Assembly: GCA_029256645.1 (NCBI GenBank) | Contig: JAQSXM010000014.1 | Location: forward strand, 1-17,728 | Direction: 5' to 3' | From: Sporomusa sp. | Lineage (GTDB): Bacteria > Bacillota_C > Negativicutes > Sporomusales > Sporomusaceae | DNA: 17,728 nucleotides | Shown here: piece after piece, positions 1-6,405 of the stretch | How positions within the stretch are numbered: position 1 is the first letter of the stretch | How the letters are laid out: the number at the start of each line of letters is the position of its first letter | Notes under the pieces: generated by a model | Told to the model about the DNA's origin: nothing | The model's database searches: none | Seen by the model: only the letters and a program-made list of their open reading frames with translations | Made by a program: the position numbers and the translations under genes

Positions 1-125
1 AGGTAAAGTTTGACCGAGAGGAACTGTAGTGAGGGGTTAAATCCTATTAGCGAAATTCCCAGCAGGCGGGTGTGGGGTCAAAGACCAGGTCGGCTAAGCA
101 GTGGTTTTTAAATTCATAAGGTGAG
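1..125 (+). other. Possible 3' part of a structured RNA or leader
   Basis: No reading frame stays open here: all three forward frames meet stops within about 30 bases. The stretch instead shows pairing potential. TTTGACC at 9-15 is an exact reverse complement of GGTCAAA at 76-82, and a local GGTC-AAA-GACC hairpin lies at 76-86, so the two helices would be alternatives. Purine-rich segments lie between them. This could be the tail of a non-coding RNA or riboswitch cut by the window edge, or simply the 5' leader of the following gene. I do not recognise the family. Confidence 0.25.
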
Positions 126-137
126 GGGATTTCGTTA

Positions 138-434
138 ATGGCTTTTCAGGACAGAACTCTTAAGTGCAAGGACTGTGGAACAGATTTTGTTTTCACAGCA
201 GGGGAGCAGGAGTTTTACGCAGAAAAAGGTTTTGAAAACGAACCTGCCCGTTGTCGGGAATGTAGGGGTAACAGAAGACGTAGCCGTGATGGTGGCGAAG
301 CTCAGACAACCCAACGGGAGATGCATGAAGCAGTATGTGCCGAATGCGGTGTAACAACTCAAGTTCCATTTAAACCTCGCAATGATCGTCCTATTTATTG
401 CCGTGACTGCTTTATCGCCAAAAAAGAGCAATAG
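138..434 (+). CDS. Double zinc-ribbon domain protein
   Basis: This 98-residue protein carries two zinc-ribbon modules. The first has CKDCG near residues 10-14 paired with CRECR near 38-42. The second has CAECG near 67-71 paired with CRDCF near 87-91. A basic, polar linker (GNRRRSRDGGE) joins them. The N-terminal half resembles the probable zinc-ribbon (zf-trcl) family, and the C-terminal half has the VPFKPRNDRPIYCRDCF pattern common in small Firmicute zinc-ribbon proteins. Such proteins are assumed to bind nucleic acid or protein, but no reaction is known. The ATG is preceded by AAGGTGAGG at good spacing. The gene stands alone between the candidate RNA and a strong terminator. Coding status is near certain; the molecular role is unknown. 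Confidence 0.9.
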   Translation: MAFQDRTLKCKDCGTDFVFTAGEQEFYAEKGFENEPARCRECRGNRRRSRDGGEAQTTQREMHEAVCAECGVTTQVPFKPRNDRPIYCRDCFIAKKEQ

Positions 435-463
435 TACATATAGAATATATTGCGCCAAACAAT

Positions 464-490
464 GCCCGGAATTTAGTATTCCGGGCTTTT
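464..490 (+). terminator. Rho-independent terminator after zinc-ribbon gene
   Basis: GCCCGGAAT (464-472) and ATTCCGGGC (478-486) form a perfect 9-bp stem with a 5-base loop, followed directly by TTTT and another T-rich run. Confidence 0.9.
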
Positions 491-588
491 AGTTTTGCGA
501 AAAAGGACGCTGATGGTGGACATCGTGGACAGATGTACTTTATTAATGCACTGAAATGCGTTTGTATATGTATACATGTTTAAAATGC

Positions 589-617
589 TTGTCTAAATAT
601 ACATAGAATCGTATAAT
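589..617 (+). promoter_or_regulatory. Sigma-A-type promoter of the amino-acid ABC transporter
   Basis: TTGTCT (589-594) and a perfect TATAAT (612-617) are 17 bases apart, placing the transcript start near 624 and giving a leader of about 34 bases. A perfect 10-bp palindrome, ATGTATACAT, lies just upstream at 568-577 and could be an operator. The rest of 491-657 holds only a short direct repeat (GTGGACA at 516-522 and 525-531). Confidence 0.75.
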
Positions 618-657
618 CATTATAGATCTTTTAACAATTTATAAGGGGGTTACATAC

Positions 658-1443
658 GTGTCTAAAAAACTGATTGCCTGGTCTGTTCTCGCTATGTTTG
701 TACTGGTGTTTGGACTTGCCGGCTGTGGTCAATCATCCAAACCTGCTGAACAGCCTCAAGCCAAGGTGCTCAAGGTTGGCTCTGATACCGCGTTTGCTCC
801 GTTTGAGTTCCAGGATGAAAAATCGAAAGATTATGTTGGCTTTGACATGGATCTGATCAAGGCTATCGGCAAACAAATGGGGATGGAGGTCCAGGTACAA
901 AGTATGAACTTTGACGGGCTTATTCCTGCACTGGAAGCCGGTAATATTGATGCCACTATTTCAGCCATGACCATTACCGATGAGCGGGCTAAGAAGGTTA
1001 ATTTCACCAAGCCATATTACAAATCCGGTCTTTCTATGGTGGTAAAGTCTGACAATAATACGTTGAAATCCTTTAAAGATCTTGAAGGCAAGCGCATTGC
1101 CGTACAAATTGGCACAACCGGTGCTGATGAAGCCAAAAAGATTAAAGATGCCAAGATCCGTGAGTTTAACACTGCCCCTGAAGCCTTTATGGAACTTAAG
1201 GCCGGTGGTGTGGACGCTGTTGTAAATGACCTGCCTGTTAACGAATATTATATCGCCCAGGCCGGTGGTAAAGATGCTAAAACTGTAGGCGATCCGCTTA
1301 CTTCAGAAGATTATGGTATTGCAACCTCCAAGAAAAGCACTGAGTTAGCCGATAAACTCAATAAAGCGCTGGATGAACTTAAGAAAAACGGCGAGTATGA
1401 AAAAATCTACGTGAAATGGTTTGGCAAGAAACCTCCCCAGTAG
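658..1443 (+). CDS. Amino-acid ABC transporter substrate-binding lipoprotein
   Basis: This 261-residue protein is the extracytoplasmic receptor of a polar or basic amino-acid importer (SBP_bac_3 family, the GlnH/HisJ/ArtJ type). The N-terminus is a lipoprotein signal: KK, a hydrophobic stretch, then the lipobox LAGC with the lipidated cysteine at residue 23. The mature part starts with a short Ser/Pro/Glu-rich linker. The typical VGSDTAFAPFEF strand, a GFDMDLIKAIG helix and the TITDERAKKVNFTKPYY segment follow; the arginine there usually contacts the ligand carboxylate. The start is GTG, with AAGGGGG well placed upstream. Permease and ATPase genes follow on the same strand. The exact ligand (Gln, Arg, His, cystine) cannot be read from the sequence alone. 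Confidence 0.93.
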   Translation: MSKKLIAWSVLAMFVLVFGLAGCGQSSKPAEQPQAKVLKVGSDTAFAPFEFQDEKSKDYVGFDMDLIKAIGKQMGMEVQVQSMNFDGLIPALEAGNIDATISAMTITDERAKKVNFTKPYYKSGLSMVVKSDNNTLKSFKDLEGKRIAVQIGTTGADEAKKIKDAKIREFNTAPEAFMELKAGGVDAVVNDLPVNEYYIAQAGGKDAKTVGDPLTSEDYGIATSKKSTELADKLNKALDELKKNGEYEKIYVKWFGKKPPQ

Positions 1444-1457
1444 CAGCTGGATATTGC

Positions 1458-1486
1458 AACGGCGCGATGTTTCGCGCCGTTTTTTA
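1458..1486 (+). terminator. Intra-cluster terminator after the binding-protein gene
   Basis: A 10-bp GC-rich stem, AACGGCGCGA (1458-1467) with TCGCGCCGTT (1472-1481), has a TGTT loop and ends in a T run. It should stop most transcripts after the binding protein and so uncouple its level from the permease and ATPase. Confidence 0.88.
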
Positions 1487-1501
1487 TGTCTAAAAAACAT
1501 A

Positions 1502-1530
1502 TTGACACTCACTGCCTGTCCGCATATAAT
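1502..1530 (+). promoter_or_regulatory. Perfect-consensus sigma-A promoter for permease and ATPase
   Basis: TTGACA (1502-1507) and TATAAT (1525-1530) are separated by exactly 17 bases, a full match to the vegetative consensus. It lies just after the preceding terminator, so the permease and ATPase have their own transcript. Confidence 0.85.
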
Positions 1531-1580
1531 TGTCATGTGATTTTATGCAACCTTATACATTTTAATTAAGGGTGAGGAAT

Positions 1581-2246
1581 TTGAATTTTGATTTTGATTT
1601 AATTATCAATTCGTTTCCGCTGCTCCTCCTGGGGGCCGGTGTTACCGTGCAGATTTCAGCAATTAGTGTTAGTTTTGGCCTGCTTATCGGGATGTTTGTT
1701 GGGATGGCTCGCCTGTCGCAGATCTGGGCGGTTAAAACACTTGCTTCCTTGTACGTGGACTTTATCCGGGGGACTCCGCTGCTGGTGCAGATTTTTCTGA
1801 TTTACTTCGCCTTGCCGCTGGTGGTTGGACAGCGGATTGATCCGTTTATTGCCGCTATTACGGCCTGTAGTGTTAACAGCGGAGCCTATGTGGCCGAGAT
1901 TTTCCGTTCTGGTATTCAGTCCATTGACAAGGGACAAATGGAGGCCGGCCGGTCACTGGGCATGACCTGGGCCCAGACGATGCGCTACATAATTCTGCCA
2001 CAGGCCTTTAAGCGTATTATTCCGCCTCTTGGCAACGAGTTTATTGCCATGCTGAAGGATTCATCCCTTGTGTCGGTAATCGGCTTTGAAGAGCTCACAC
2101 GGCGCGGACAGCTCATTATTGCCCGAACCTACGGCTCTTTTGAGATTTGGCTTACAGTGGCTTTTATTTACCTTGTTATGACCTTTACCATATCCCGCCT
2201 TGTGGATTATCTCGAGCGGAGGTACAAGACAGATGATAAGCATTAA
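1581..2246 (+). CDS. Amino-acid ABC transporter permease
   Basis: This is the membrane-spanning subunit of the importer (HisM/GlnP family, about 221 residues), which forms the path through the cytoplasmic membrane as a dimer. About five hydrophobic segments are visible. The EAA loop that docks on the ATPase is clear ([21 protein letters not shown], then the PPLGNEF segment). The frame can open at a GTG at 1572 or a TTG at 1581. I prefer the TTG because GGTGA (1571-1575) is ideally spaced before it, whereas the GTG lies inside that ribosome binding site. The 3' end overlaps the ATPase gene by 14 bases, suggesting translational coupling. The family assignment is firm; the substrate is not. Confidence 0.92.
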   Translation: MNFDFDLIINSFPLLLLGAGVTVQISAISVSFGLLIGMFVGMARLSQIWAVKTLASLYVDFIRGTPLLVQIFLIYFALPLVVGQRIDPFIAAITACSVNSGAYVAEIFRSGIQSIDKGQMEAGRSLGMTWAQTMRYIILPQAFKRIIPPLGNEFIAMLKDSSLVSVIGFEELTRRGQLIIARTYGSFEIWLTVAFIYLVMTFTISRLVDYLERRYKTDDKH

Positions 2247-2952
2247 AAATCTTCATAAAAAGTTTGGCAAATTGCATGTTCTCAAAGGCGTAAACACTCA
2301 TATCAGCGAGCAGGAGGTTGTTGTCATTATCGGCCCCAGCGGCTCAGGTAAGAGTACACTGCTGCGTTGTATGAACTATCTGGAAGAGCCAACTGAGGGC
2401 GAGATTATTGTTGACGGTATTCCTCTTACCAATGAGGCGAATATAAATAAAGTCCGGGAAGAAGTCGGCATGGTTTTTCAGCGCTTTAACCTGTTCCCTC
2501 ATATGACAGTATTGCAGAATATCTCGCTGGCCCCGATTAAAGTCCGAAACTTGCCGCGCGCTGAAGCGGAAAAGATAGCCAGTAATTTACTTGAAAAAGT
2601 GGGGCTTTCTGATAAGGCGAATGTTTACCCTGAGCAACTGTCCGGTGGTCAGCAGCAGCGGGTAGCCATTGCCCGGGCACTGGCGATGAAACCGAAAGTG
2701 ATGCTGTTTGACGAACCTACCTCAGCCCTTGATCCAGAAATGATTAAAGAGGTTTTGGATGTAATGAAAACCCTGGCCAATGAGGGCATGACTATGGCTG
2801 TTGTTACCCATGAAATGGGGTTTGCCCGCGAGGTGGGTGACCGGGTACTCTTTATGGATGAAGGCAGGATCGTTGAAGAAGGTACACCGGACGAGGTCTT
2901 TTTGCACGCCAGGGAAGAACGGACGCAGGCTTTCCTCTCGAAGATACTATAG
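2233..2952 (+). CDS. Amino-acid ABC transporter ATP-binding protein
   Basis: This 239-residue cytoplasmic ATPase (GlnQ/HisP type) powers the importer. All motifs are intact: Walker [10 protein letters not shown] at residues 34-42, the Q-loop [13 protein letters not shown], signature LSGGQQQR, Walker [13 protein letters not shown] and the switch histidine in VVTHEMGF. The start is the ATG at 2233, preceded by GGAGGT (2218-2223); the frame is open further upstream, but the family begins with the [11 protein letters not shown] strand. It overlaps the end of the permease gene, so the two are one translational unit. No terminator is obvious before the next promoter. GlnQ-like proteins serve several amino acids, so no symbol is given. 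Confidence 0.94.
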   Translation: MISIKNLHKKFGKLHVLKGVNTHISEQEVVVIIGPSGSGKSTLLRCMNYLEEPTEGEIIVDGIPLTNEANINKVREEVGMVFQRFNLFPHMTVLQNISLAPIKVRNLPRAEAEKIASNLLEKVGLSDKANVYPEQLSGGQQQRVAIARALAMKPKVMLFDEPTSALDPEMIKEVLDVMKTLANEGMTMAVVTHEMGFAREVGDRVLFMDEGRIVEEGTPDEVFLHAREERTQAFLSKIL

Positions 2953-2968
2953 GCACAAGGTGGTCGCG

Positions 2969-2997
2969 TTGACATTGCTGTAAATATATGTTATACT
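2969..2997 (+). promoter_or_regulatory. Sigma-A-type promoter of the cold-shock gene
   Basis: TTGACA (2969-2974), a 17-base spacer and TATACT (2992-2997) place the start near 3004. The leader is under 50 bases, unlike the long cspA leader of Escherichia coli. Confidence 0.85.
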
Positions 2998-3006
2998 TCC
3001 ACTTGT

Positions 3007-3024
3007 GACTGCAAAAAGGCAGTC
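3007..3024 (+). promoter_or_regulatory. Hairpin at the 5' end of the cold-shock mRNA
   Basis: GACTGC (3007-3012) and GCAGTC (3019-3024) form a perfect 6-bp stem with an A-rich loop within a few bases of the predicted transcript start. It may protect the 5' end from decay or act in temperature control; the sequence does not decide. Confidence 0.5.
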
Positions 3025-3051
3025 TGTAGTTTATCTTAGGAGGAGTTTCAC

Positions 3052-3252
3052 ATGATTGGTAAAGTTAAGTGGTTTAGCGCAGAAAAAGGTTACGGATTCA
3101 TTGAGAGAGAAGATGGCGGCGACGTATTCGTACACTTCTCGGCTATTCAGGATCAAGGTTTCAAGACCCTGAATGAGGGCCAACAAGTTGAATTTGAAAT
3201 CGTTGATGGTGCTCGCGGACCGCAAGCCAGCAACGTTTATAAAGCTCAATAA
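3052..3252 (+). CDS. cspA: Cold-shock protein, CspA family
   Basis: This 66-residue protein is a single cold-shock domain, a five-stranded beta barrel that binds single-stranded RNA and DNA and melts mRNA structure. The two RNA-binding motifs are present: KGYGFI (RNP1, residues 13-18) and VFVHF (RNP2, about residues 26-30). The N-terminus [17 protein letters not shown] is diagnostic and the length is the family norm. AGGAGGAG lies at good spacing before the ATG. The gene is monocistronic, with its own promoter and terminator. Which paralogue it is, and whether it is cold-induced or constitutive, cannot be told from the window. Confidence 0.96.
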   Translation: MIGKVKWFSAEKGYGFIEREDGGDVFVHFSAIQDQGFKTLNEGQQVEFEIVDGARGPQASNVYKAQ

Positions 3253-3276
3253 GAATATAAACCACACATAAATTAT

Positions 3277-3306
3277 ACCCGGCGATATTTATATCGCCGG
3301 GTTTTA
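3277..3306 (+). terminator. Rho-independent terminator of the cold-shock gene
   Basis: ACCCGGCGATAT (3277-3288) pairs with ATATCGCCGGGT (3291-3302) in a perfect 12-bp stem, followed by a T run. Confidence 0.92.
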
Positions 3307-3390
3307 ATTTTATTTAAACCAGGGCAAATGAAGAAGTTTCGGGAATTGTGTAAAAAAATCTGAACAAAAACAGAAAGTATGATTTTTTAG

Positions 3391-3417
3391 ACAGGAATTT
3401 TTAAAAAAATAGGGAAT
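3391..3417 (+). promoter_or_regulatory. SigH-type promoter of hpf
   Basis: ACAGGAATT (3391-3399) fits the Bacillus SigH -35 pattern RnAGGAwWW, and AGGGAAT (3411-3417) fits the -10 pattern RnnGAAT. They are separated by 11 bases, within the known 11-12. I found no good sigma-A pair in 3307-3445. SigH governs stationary-phase and early-sporulation genes, which suits a ribosome hibernation factor; Bacillus yvyD is similarly controlled. The predicted leader is about 22-30 bases. Confidence 0.65.
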
Positions 3418-3454
3418 ATTAAATATATAGGATCTAGGAAAGGGGATGGGTAGT

Positions 3455-3997
3455 ATGGCAATTACAGTACGTGGAAAAAATATCGAAATTACAACAGCAC
3501 TAAAAGATTATGTCGCCAAACGCGTTGGTAAAGTCACTAAGTATTTTGACGGTGCCAGCATGGGCGAGATTACTGCAATCCTCACTGTTAATAAAGGCCG
3601 GCACATTGTTGAGGTTACTGTGCCCATCAATGGAATACTTCTCCGGGGCGAAGAATCTACAGCAGATATGTACACCTCCATAGACCTGGTCATTGAGAAA
3701 CTAGAAAAACAAATTGAGAAATATAAAACTAAACTGTCCCGCAAGTTAAAGAGCGGCAGCTTCAAAACAGATTTGATACCGGCTGCAGCGCCAGCCCAGC
3801 CAGCCAGCGAAGACGAGTTTTCCATTGTTAAAACCAAGCGGTTTGCTGTTAAACCGATGGATGCCGACGAAGCTGTTATGCAGATGAATCTAATCAACCA
3901 TGATTTCTTTGTTTTTATGAATTCAGATACTGAGGAGGTCAATGTCGTATACCGTCGTAAAGATGGACAATACGGTTTAATTGAGCCTGAGTTCTAA
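3455..3997 (+). CDS. hpf: Ribosome hibernation promoting factor, long form
   Basis: This long-type HPF (about 180 residues) binds the 30S decoding region and pairs 70S ribosomes into inactive 100S dimers in stationary phase. The N-terminal RaiA-like domain (MAITVRGKNIEITTALKDYV to about residue 100) is followed by a Pro/Ala linker. The C-terminal dimerisation domain then runs from KTKRFAVKPMDADEAVMQMNLINHDFFVFMNSDT to the end. Two in-frame ATGs exist, at 3446 and 3455. I chose 3455 because family members begin M-x-ITVRGKN and AAAGGGG lies nine bases before it, while it directly abuts the first ATG. A SigH-like promoter lies upstream, and hairpins plus a bidirectional terminator lie downstream. 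Its position a few genes before secA and prfB is common in Firmicutes. Confidence 0.95.
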   Translation: MAITVRGKNIEITTALKDYVAKRVGKVTKYFDGASMGEITAILTVNKGRHIVEVTVPINGILLRGEESTADMYTSIDLVIEKLEKQIEKYKTKLSRKLKSGSFKTDLIPAAAPAQPASEDEFSIVKTKRFAVKPMDADEAVMQMNLINHDFFVFMNSDTEEVNVVYRRKDGQYGLIEPEF

Positions 3998-4018
3998 TGT
4001 GTATATTCCGCATTAAAG

Positions 4019-4113
4019 AAGTTTGCAGGCGCAGGCGGATGATGCATTGACAACGCTCCACCGCTGGCGCTTGACTTCCGCTTTTGCCAACACACCACCC
4101 GCCTGCAAAACTT
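4019..4113. repeat. 95-bp imperfect inverted repeat downstream of hpf
   Basis: AAGTTTGCAGGCG (4019-4031) is matched in reverse complement by CGCCTGCAAAACTT (4100-4113) with one extra A. The interior can pair weakly (GCGGA with TCCGC). No T run follows, so it is not a normal terminator. It may be a small non-autonomous insertion, a structured 3' UTR or a dispersed intergenic repeat. Confidence 0.5.
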
Positions 4114-4135
4114 TATCGCGTTGTATACAGAAAAG

Positions 4136-4166
4136 AACGAGCCGGGTATATATACCCGGCTCGTTT
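4136..4166. terminator. Bidirectional terminator between hpf and the reverse-strand gene
   Basis: A perfect 30-bp palindrome (4136-4165, core GCCGGGTATATATACCCGGC) is flanked by T-rich sequence on the right and A-rich sequence on the left, so it can end transcripts from both sides. The stop codon of the convergent small gene overlaps its right edge. Confidence 0.88.
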
Positions 4167-4395
4167 AAATTTGCCGCTGTGTCCGCAGCTCCGAGCGGCG
4201 TTTAATAATAATCTCAGCTAGTGATGCCGACTCCATTTCCAGTGCTTTTTGAGCAAACTCCTGTCTGGTAAACAGACCTTTCTCGATTAGGAGTTCAATT
4301 AATACCGCGATTGCCAGTGTGTTTTTGTAATCGACATCTTTAAGGTCAGCAAGTTGGCCGGCAACATCTAATATATTCAGAACATCATGACTCAT
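4165..4395 (-). CDS. Small protein of unknown function (76 aa)
   Basis: I do not recognise the family. The 76-residue product is predicted to be almost wholly helical and acidic to amphipathic, with no cysteines, signal peptide or membrane segment. A central segment ELLIEKGLFTRQEFAQKAL resembles short helix-turn segments found in many unrelated small proteins. Coding status is supported by a strong reverse-strand ribosome binding site (GGGAGGG, 5 bases before the ATG), a full-length frame and a terminator exactly at its 3' end. It converges on hpf and is divergent from the hydrogenase operon. Its 5' leader would run through the hairpins at 4448-4558. Confidence 0.75.
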   Translation of the reverse strand: MSHDVLNILDVAGQLADLKDVDYKNTLAIAVLIELLIEKGLFTRQEFAQKALEMESASLAEIIIKRRSELRTQRQI

Positions 4396-4447
4396 GATAA
4401 CCCTCCCACAGGGACGAAACCCTTACACCTTTTATCCGATGACTAAC

Positions 4448-4492
4448 CCGCTCTAAGATTCCCGTCTTTCTATAAATGGGAGTTAAGAGCGG
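4448..4492. repeat. Inverted repeat with nested helices
   Basis: CCGCTCT (4448-4454) pairs exactly with AGAGCGG (4486-4492), and ATTCCC with GGGAGT extends it inside. Just outside, TTATCC with GGATAA and GGGAC with GTCCC can also pair. It lies in the leader of the reverse-strand gene and upstream of the hydrogenase operon. Confidence 0.5.
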
Positions 4493-4512
4493 ATAAGTCC
4501 CTGGATAAGTGC

Positions 4513-4558
4513 GACTTAGCTTCAGATGGGGGGTTAAAACCCCAGCTGAAGCTAAGTC
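4513..4558. repeat. 46-bp hairpin with 13-bp perfect arms
   Basis: GACTTAGCTTCAG (4513-4525) and CTGAAGCTAAGTC (4546-4558) are exact reverse complements. Inside, GGGGTT (4530-4535) and AACCCC (4538-4543) pair again, so nearly the whole element folds. No T run follows in either direction. In 4396-4808, which has no supported forward gene, this and the preceding hairpin are the main structures; 4580-4808 is AT-rich leader and promoter sequence. Confidence 0.6.
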
Positions 4559-4661
4559 TACTTTATTAATAGTATGCACGACCAGGCCTAAAATTAAACC
4601 ATTTAATGGATAATTTCATGAGAGTGAAATAAATAACTTGTTCAGATTATTCCAATATTTA

Positions 4662-4690
4662 TTGACAAGTTTTACATTATAATTTACAGT
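4662..4690 (+). promoter_or_regulatory. Possible promoter of the hydrogenase operon
   Basis: A perfect TTGACA (4662-4667) is followed after 17 bases by TACAGT (4685-4690), a weak -10. A better TATAAT (4678-4683) is only 10 bases away and cannot pair with this -35. The operon start is therefore uncertain and may need an activator. The leader would be over 100 bases. Confidence 0.4.
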
Positions 4691-4808
4691 TATAGCATGT
4701 ATTTATATTTACTATGGTTATCATCACAATCTTCATGTTCCAATTTTCACAAAGTCCGTTGTTTTAAGAAGGACTAACTATTTAATTTCATGGTGAGGAG
4801 GTTTTGTC

Positions 4809-6068
4809 TTGAAAGGTTTTCAATCACAGGAGTTAACCCGTATTATTGAAATTGACCGCAAGACATGTAAAGGCTGTGACTCGTGTAAGGCATTTTGTCC
4901 AACTGACGCTATCGAGGGCAAGTATGGGGCAATACACAAAATCAACAGCGAAAAATGTGTTTCTTGTGGTCAATGTCTTGTCAACTGTCCATTTGGGGCT
5001 CCCCAGGATACTGTTGACGTCGTGGATCAGGTTATCGACAAGCTTAAGAACAAGCAAGTCACTGTTGTGGGTACAATTGCGCCAGCGGTTCGTGTCGCAA
5101 TTGGTGAAGAGTTTGGGATGGAGCCAGGCAGCTTGATTACCGAGAAGCTGTATGGTGCCATGAAGCAGGCCGGTTTTAAGGTTCTTGATACCAACTTTAC
5201 TGCCGATCAGACGATTATGGAAGAAGGTATGGAGCTTATTGCCAAAATAAGACACTATGCCCTGGGTGAACCATCAGAACATCATTTGGGACCGTTGCCC
5301 CAGTTTACTTCCTGCTGTCCGGCGTGGGTCAGGTATGCCGAGCTGTATTACCCGGAACTGCTGCCTAATATGTCATCTGCCAAGTCGCCGATGATGATGG
5401 CCGGCGCGCTGGCTAAAACCTATGGTGCGACTGAGGTGTGGAAGGTAAACCCTGCAGACATATTTATGGTCGGTGTTATGCCCTGTACTGCCAAAAAGTT
5501 TGAGGCTTCGCGCCCTGAGTTCCACAGCGCCGCCCACTACTGGCAAACCCAGGGGAAAACAGGTGAGTATCCCGATATTGATGTAGTTCTCACAACAAGA
5601 GATTTGGCGCGTCTGTTCAAGAAACTGAACATTGATGTCAAAACTGTTGCTGAATTTAGTGATAAAGACAACCCGCTGGCTCAGTATAGCGGTGCCGGTA
5701 CAATTTTTGCCAATACCGGCGGCGTAATGGAAGCAGCCTTACGGACTGCCTATTTTGTCATTACCGGTAAAGAGCTGGATGTCCTGGAGTTTAAACCTGT
5801 GCGGGGCCTCAAAGGCGTAAAAGAAGCCAGTGTTACCATGAAAGATATCAAGACAGGCAAAGAGGTTACGCTTAAAGTAGCTGTTGCCCATGGTACTAAA
5901 GAGAATGTAAAACCGCTCCTGGATGAGGTTAAAGCCGGCAAATCACCATACCACTTCATCGAAATAATGAACTGTCCCGGCGGCTGTGTCAACGGTGGTG
6001 GCCAGCCGATTAATCCAATGGGCACTTCATGGCTGGATAAAGCCAAGGCCGTACTGCCTTGGGCATAA
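4809..6068 (+). CDS. hydA: [FeFe]-hydrogenase catalytic (large) subunit
   Basis: This 419-residue protein catalyses H2 oxidation or formation at an H-cluster. The N-terminal ferredoxin domain carries two [4Fe-4S] motifs (C20, C23, C26, C30 and C50, C53, C56, C60). The three H-cluster signatures are complete: FTSCCPAW (C169, C170), MPCTAKKFE (C226) and MNCPGGCVNGGGQP (C389, C393). C169 matches the proton-relay cysteine of prototypical enzymes, so the subunit should be active. There is no extra [2Fe-2S] or NADH-binding module and no signal peptide of its own. The start is TTG, after GAGGAGGT at 7-base spacing. Twelve bases separate it from hydB. Maturases HydEFG are not in the window. The layout resembles the periplasmic HydAB enzyme of Desulfovibrio. 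Confidence 0.95.
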   Translation: MKGFQSQELTRIIEIDRKTCKGCDSCKAFCPTDAIEGKYGAIHKINSEKCVSCGQCLVNCPFGAPQDTVDVVDQVIDKLKNKQVTVVGTIAPAVRVAIGEEFGMEPGSLITEKLYGAMKQAGFKVLDTNFTADQTIMEEGMELIAKIRHYALGEPSEHHLGPLPQFTSCCPAWVRYAELYYPELLPNMSSAKSPMMMAGALAKTYGATEVWKVNPADIFMVGVMPCTAKKFEASRPEFHSAAHYWQTQGKTGEYPDIDVVLTTRDLARLFKKLNIDVKTVAEFSDKDNPLAQYSGAGTIFANTGGVMEAALRTAYFVITGKELDVLEFKPVRGLKGVKEASVTMKDIKTGKEVTLKVAVAHGTKENVKPLLDEVKAGKSPYHFIEIMNCPGGCVNGGGQPINPMGTSWLDKAKAVLPWA

Positions 6069-6080
6069 GGAGGGAACACT

Positions 6081-6392
6081 ATGGCTCGGTATGATTATGT
6101 AGAAAAAGCCGTCAAGGTTTCGCGGCGTGAATTTTTAGGGATCGTTGGCGTGGCAGGCGCTGTTCTTTGGACCGGTGCGTATGTCGCCACTGATCTGGTG
6201 CAGGACCGCAATAAGTACATTAAATTGCGGGCACAAGGGATTTATAAAGATGATGAGAAAGCAAAAATCCGTCAAAGCCATAATAATCAGGCGGTTACCG
6301 ATGTGTATAAAAAGTTTGCCCACAACCCGCTCAGCCATCTGGCCGAGGAACTCTTTCATACTAAATATGTAAATCGGACTAAGTTGGTGTAG
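6081..6392 (+). CDS. hydB: [FeFe]-hydrogenase small subunit with Tat signal
   Basis: This 103-residue protein is the small subunit that wraps around HydA. The N-terminus has a twin-arginine motif SRREFLG at residues 14-20 and a hydrophobic core to about residue 36. The rest fits the iron-hydrogenase small-subunit domain: IKLRAQGIYKDDEKAKIRQSH, then HNNQAVTDVYKKF, then LAEELFHTKYVNR. HydA lacks a signal, so the folded HydA-HydB pair is presumably exported together through the Tat system, with HydB as the carrier. A clear AxA cleavage site is not obvious, so the segment may remain as a membrane anchor. GGAGGG precedes the ATG. It lies between hydA and the cytochrome b gene in one operon. Confidence 0.92.
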   Translation: MARYDYVEKAVKVSRREFLGIVGVAGAVLWTGAYVATDLVQDRNKYIKLRAQGIYKDDEKAKIRQSHNNQAVTDVYKKFAHNPLSHLAEELFHTKYVNRTKLV

Positions 6393-6405
6393 GAGGGATA
6401 TACTG

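Noticed and set aside
491..657. T-box or amino-acid riboswitch before the transporter
   Set aside because: The promoter lies only about 34 bases before the start codon, too short for such a leader, and no antiterminator pair is visible.
3508..3942. 144-residue reverse frame opposite hpf
   Set aside because: It is a shadow of hpf codon usage, with low complexity and no ribosome site.
4385..4579. Reverse-strand 64-residue frame through the hairpins
   Set aside because: Its sequence is the translation of the two palindromes, there is no ribosome site, and it overlaps the start of the better supported 76-residue gene.
4678..4683. TATAAT as the -10 of the hydrogenase promoter
   Set aside because: It lies 10 bases from the only good -35, and the base string 17 bases upstream of it is not -35-like.
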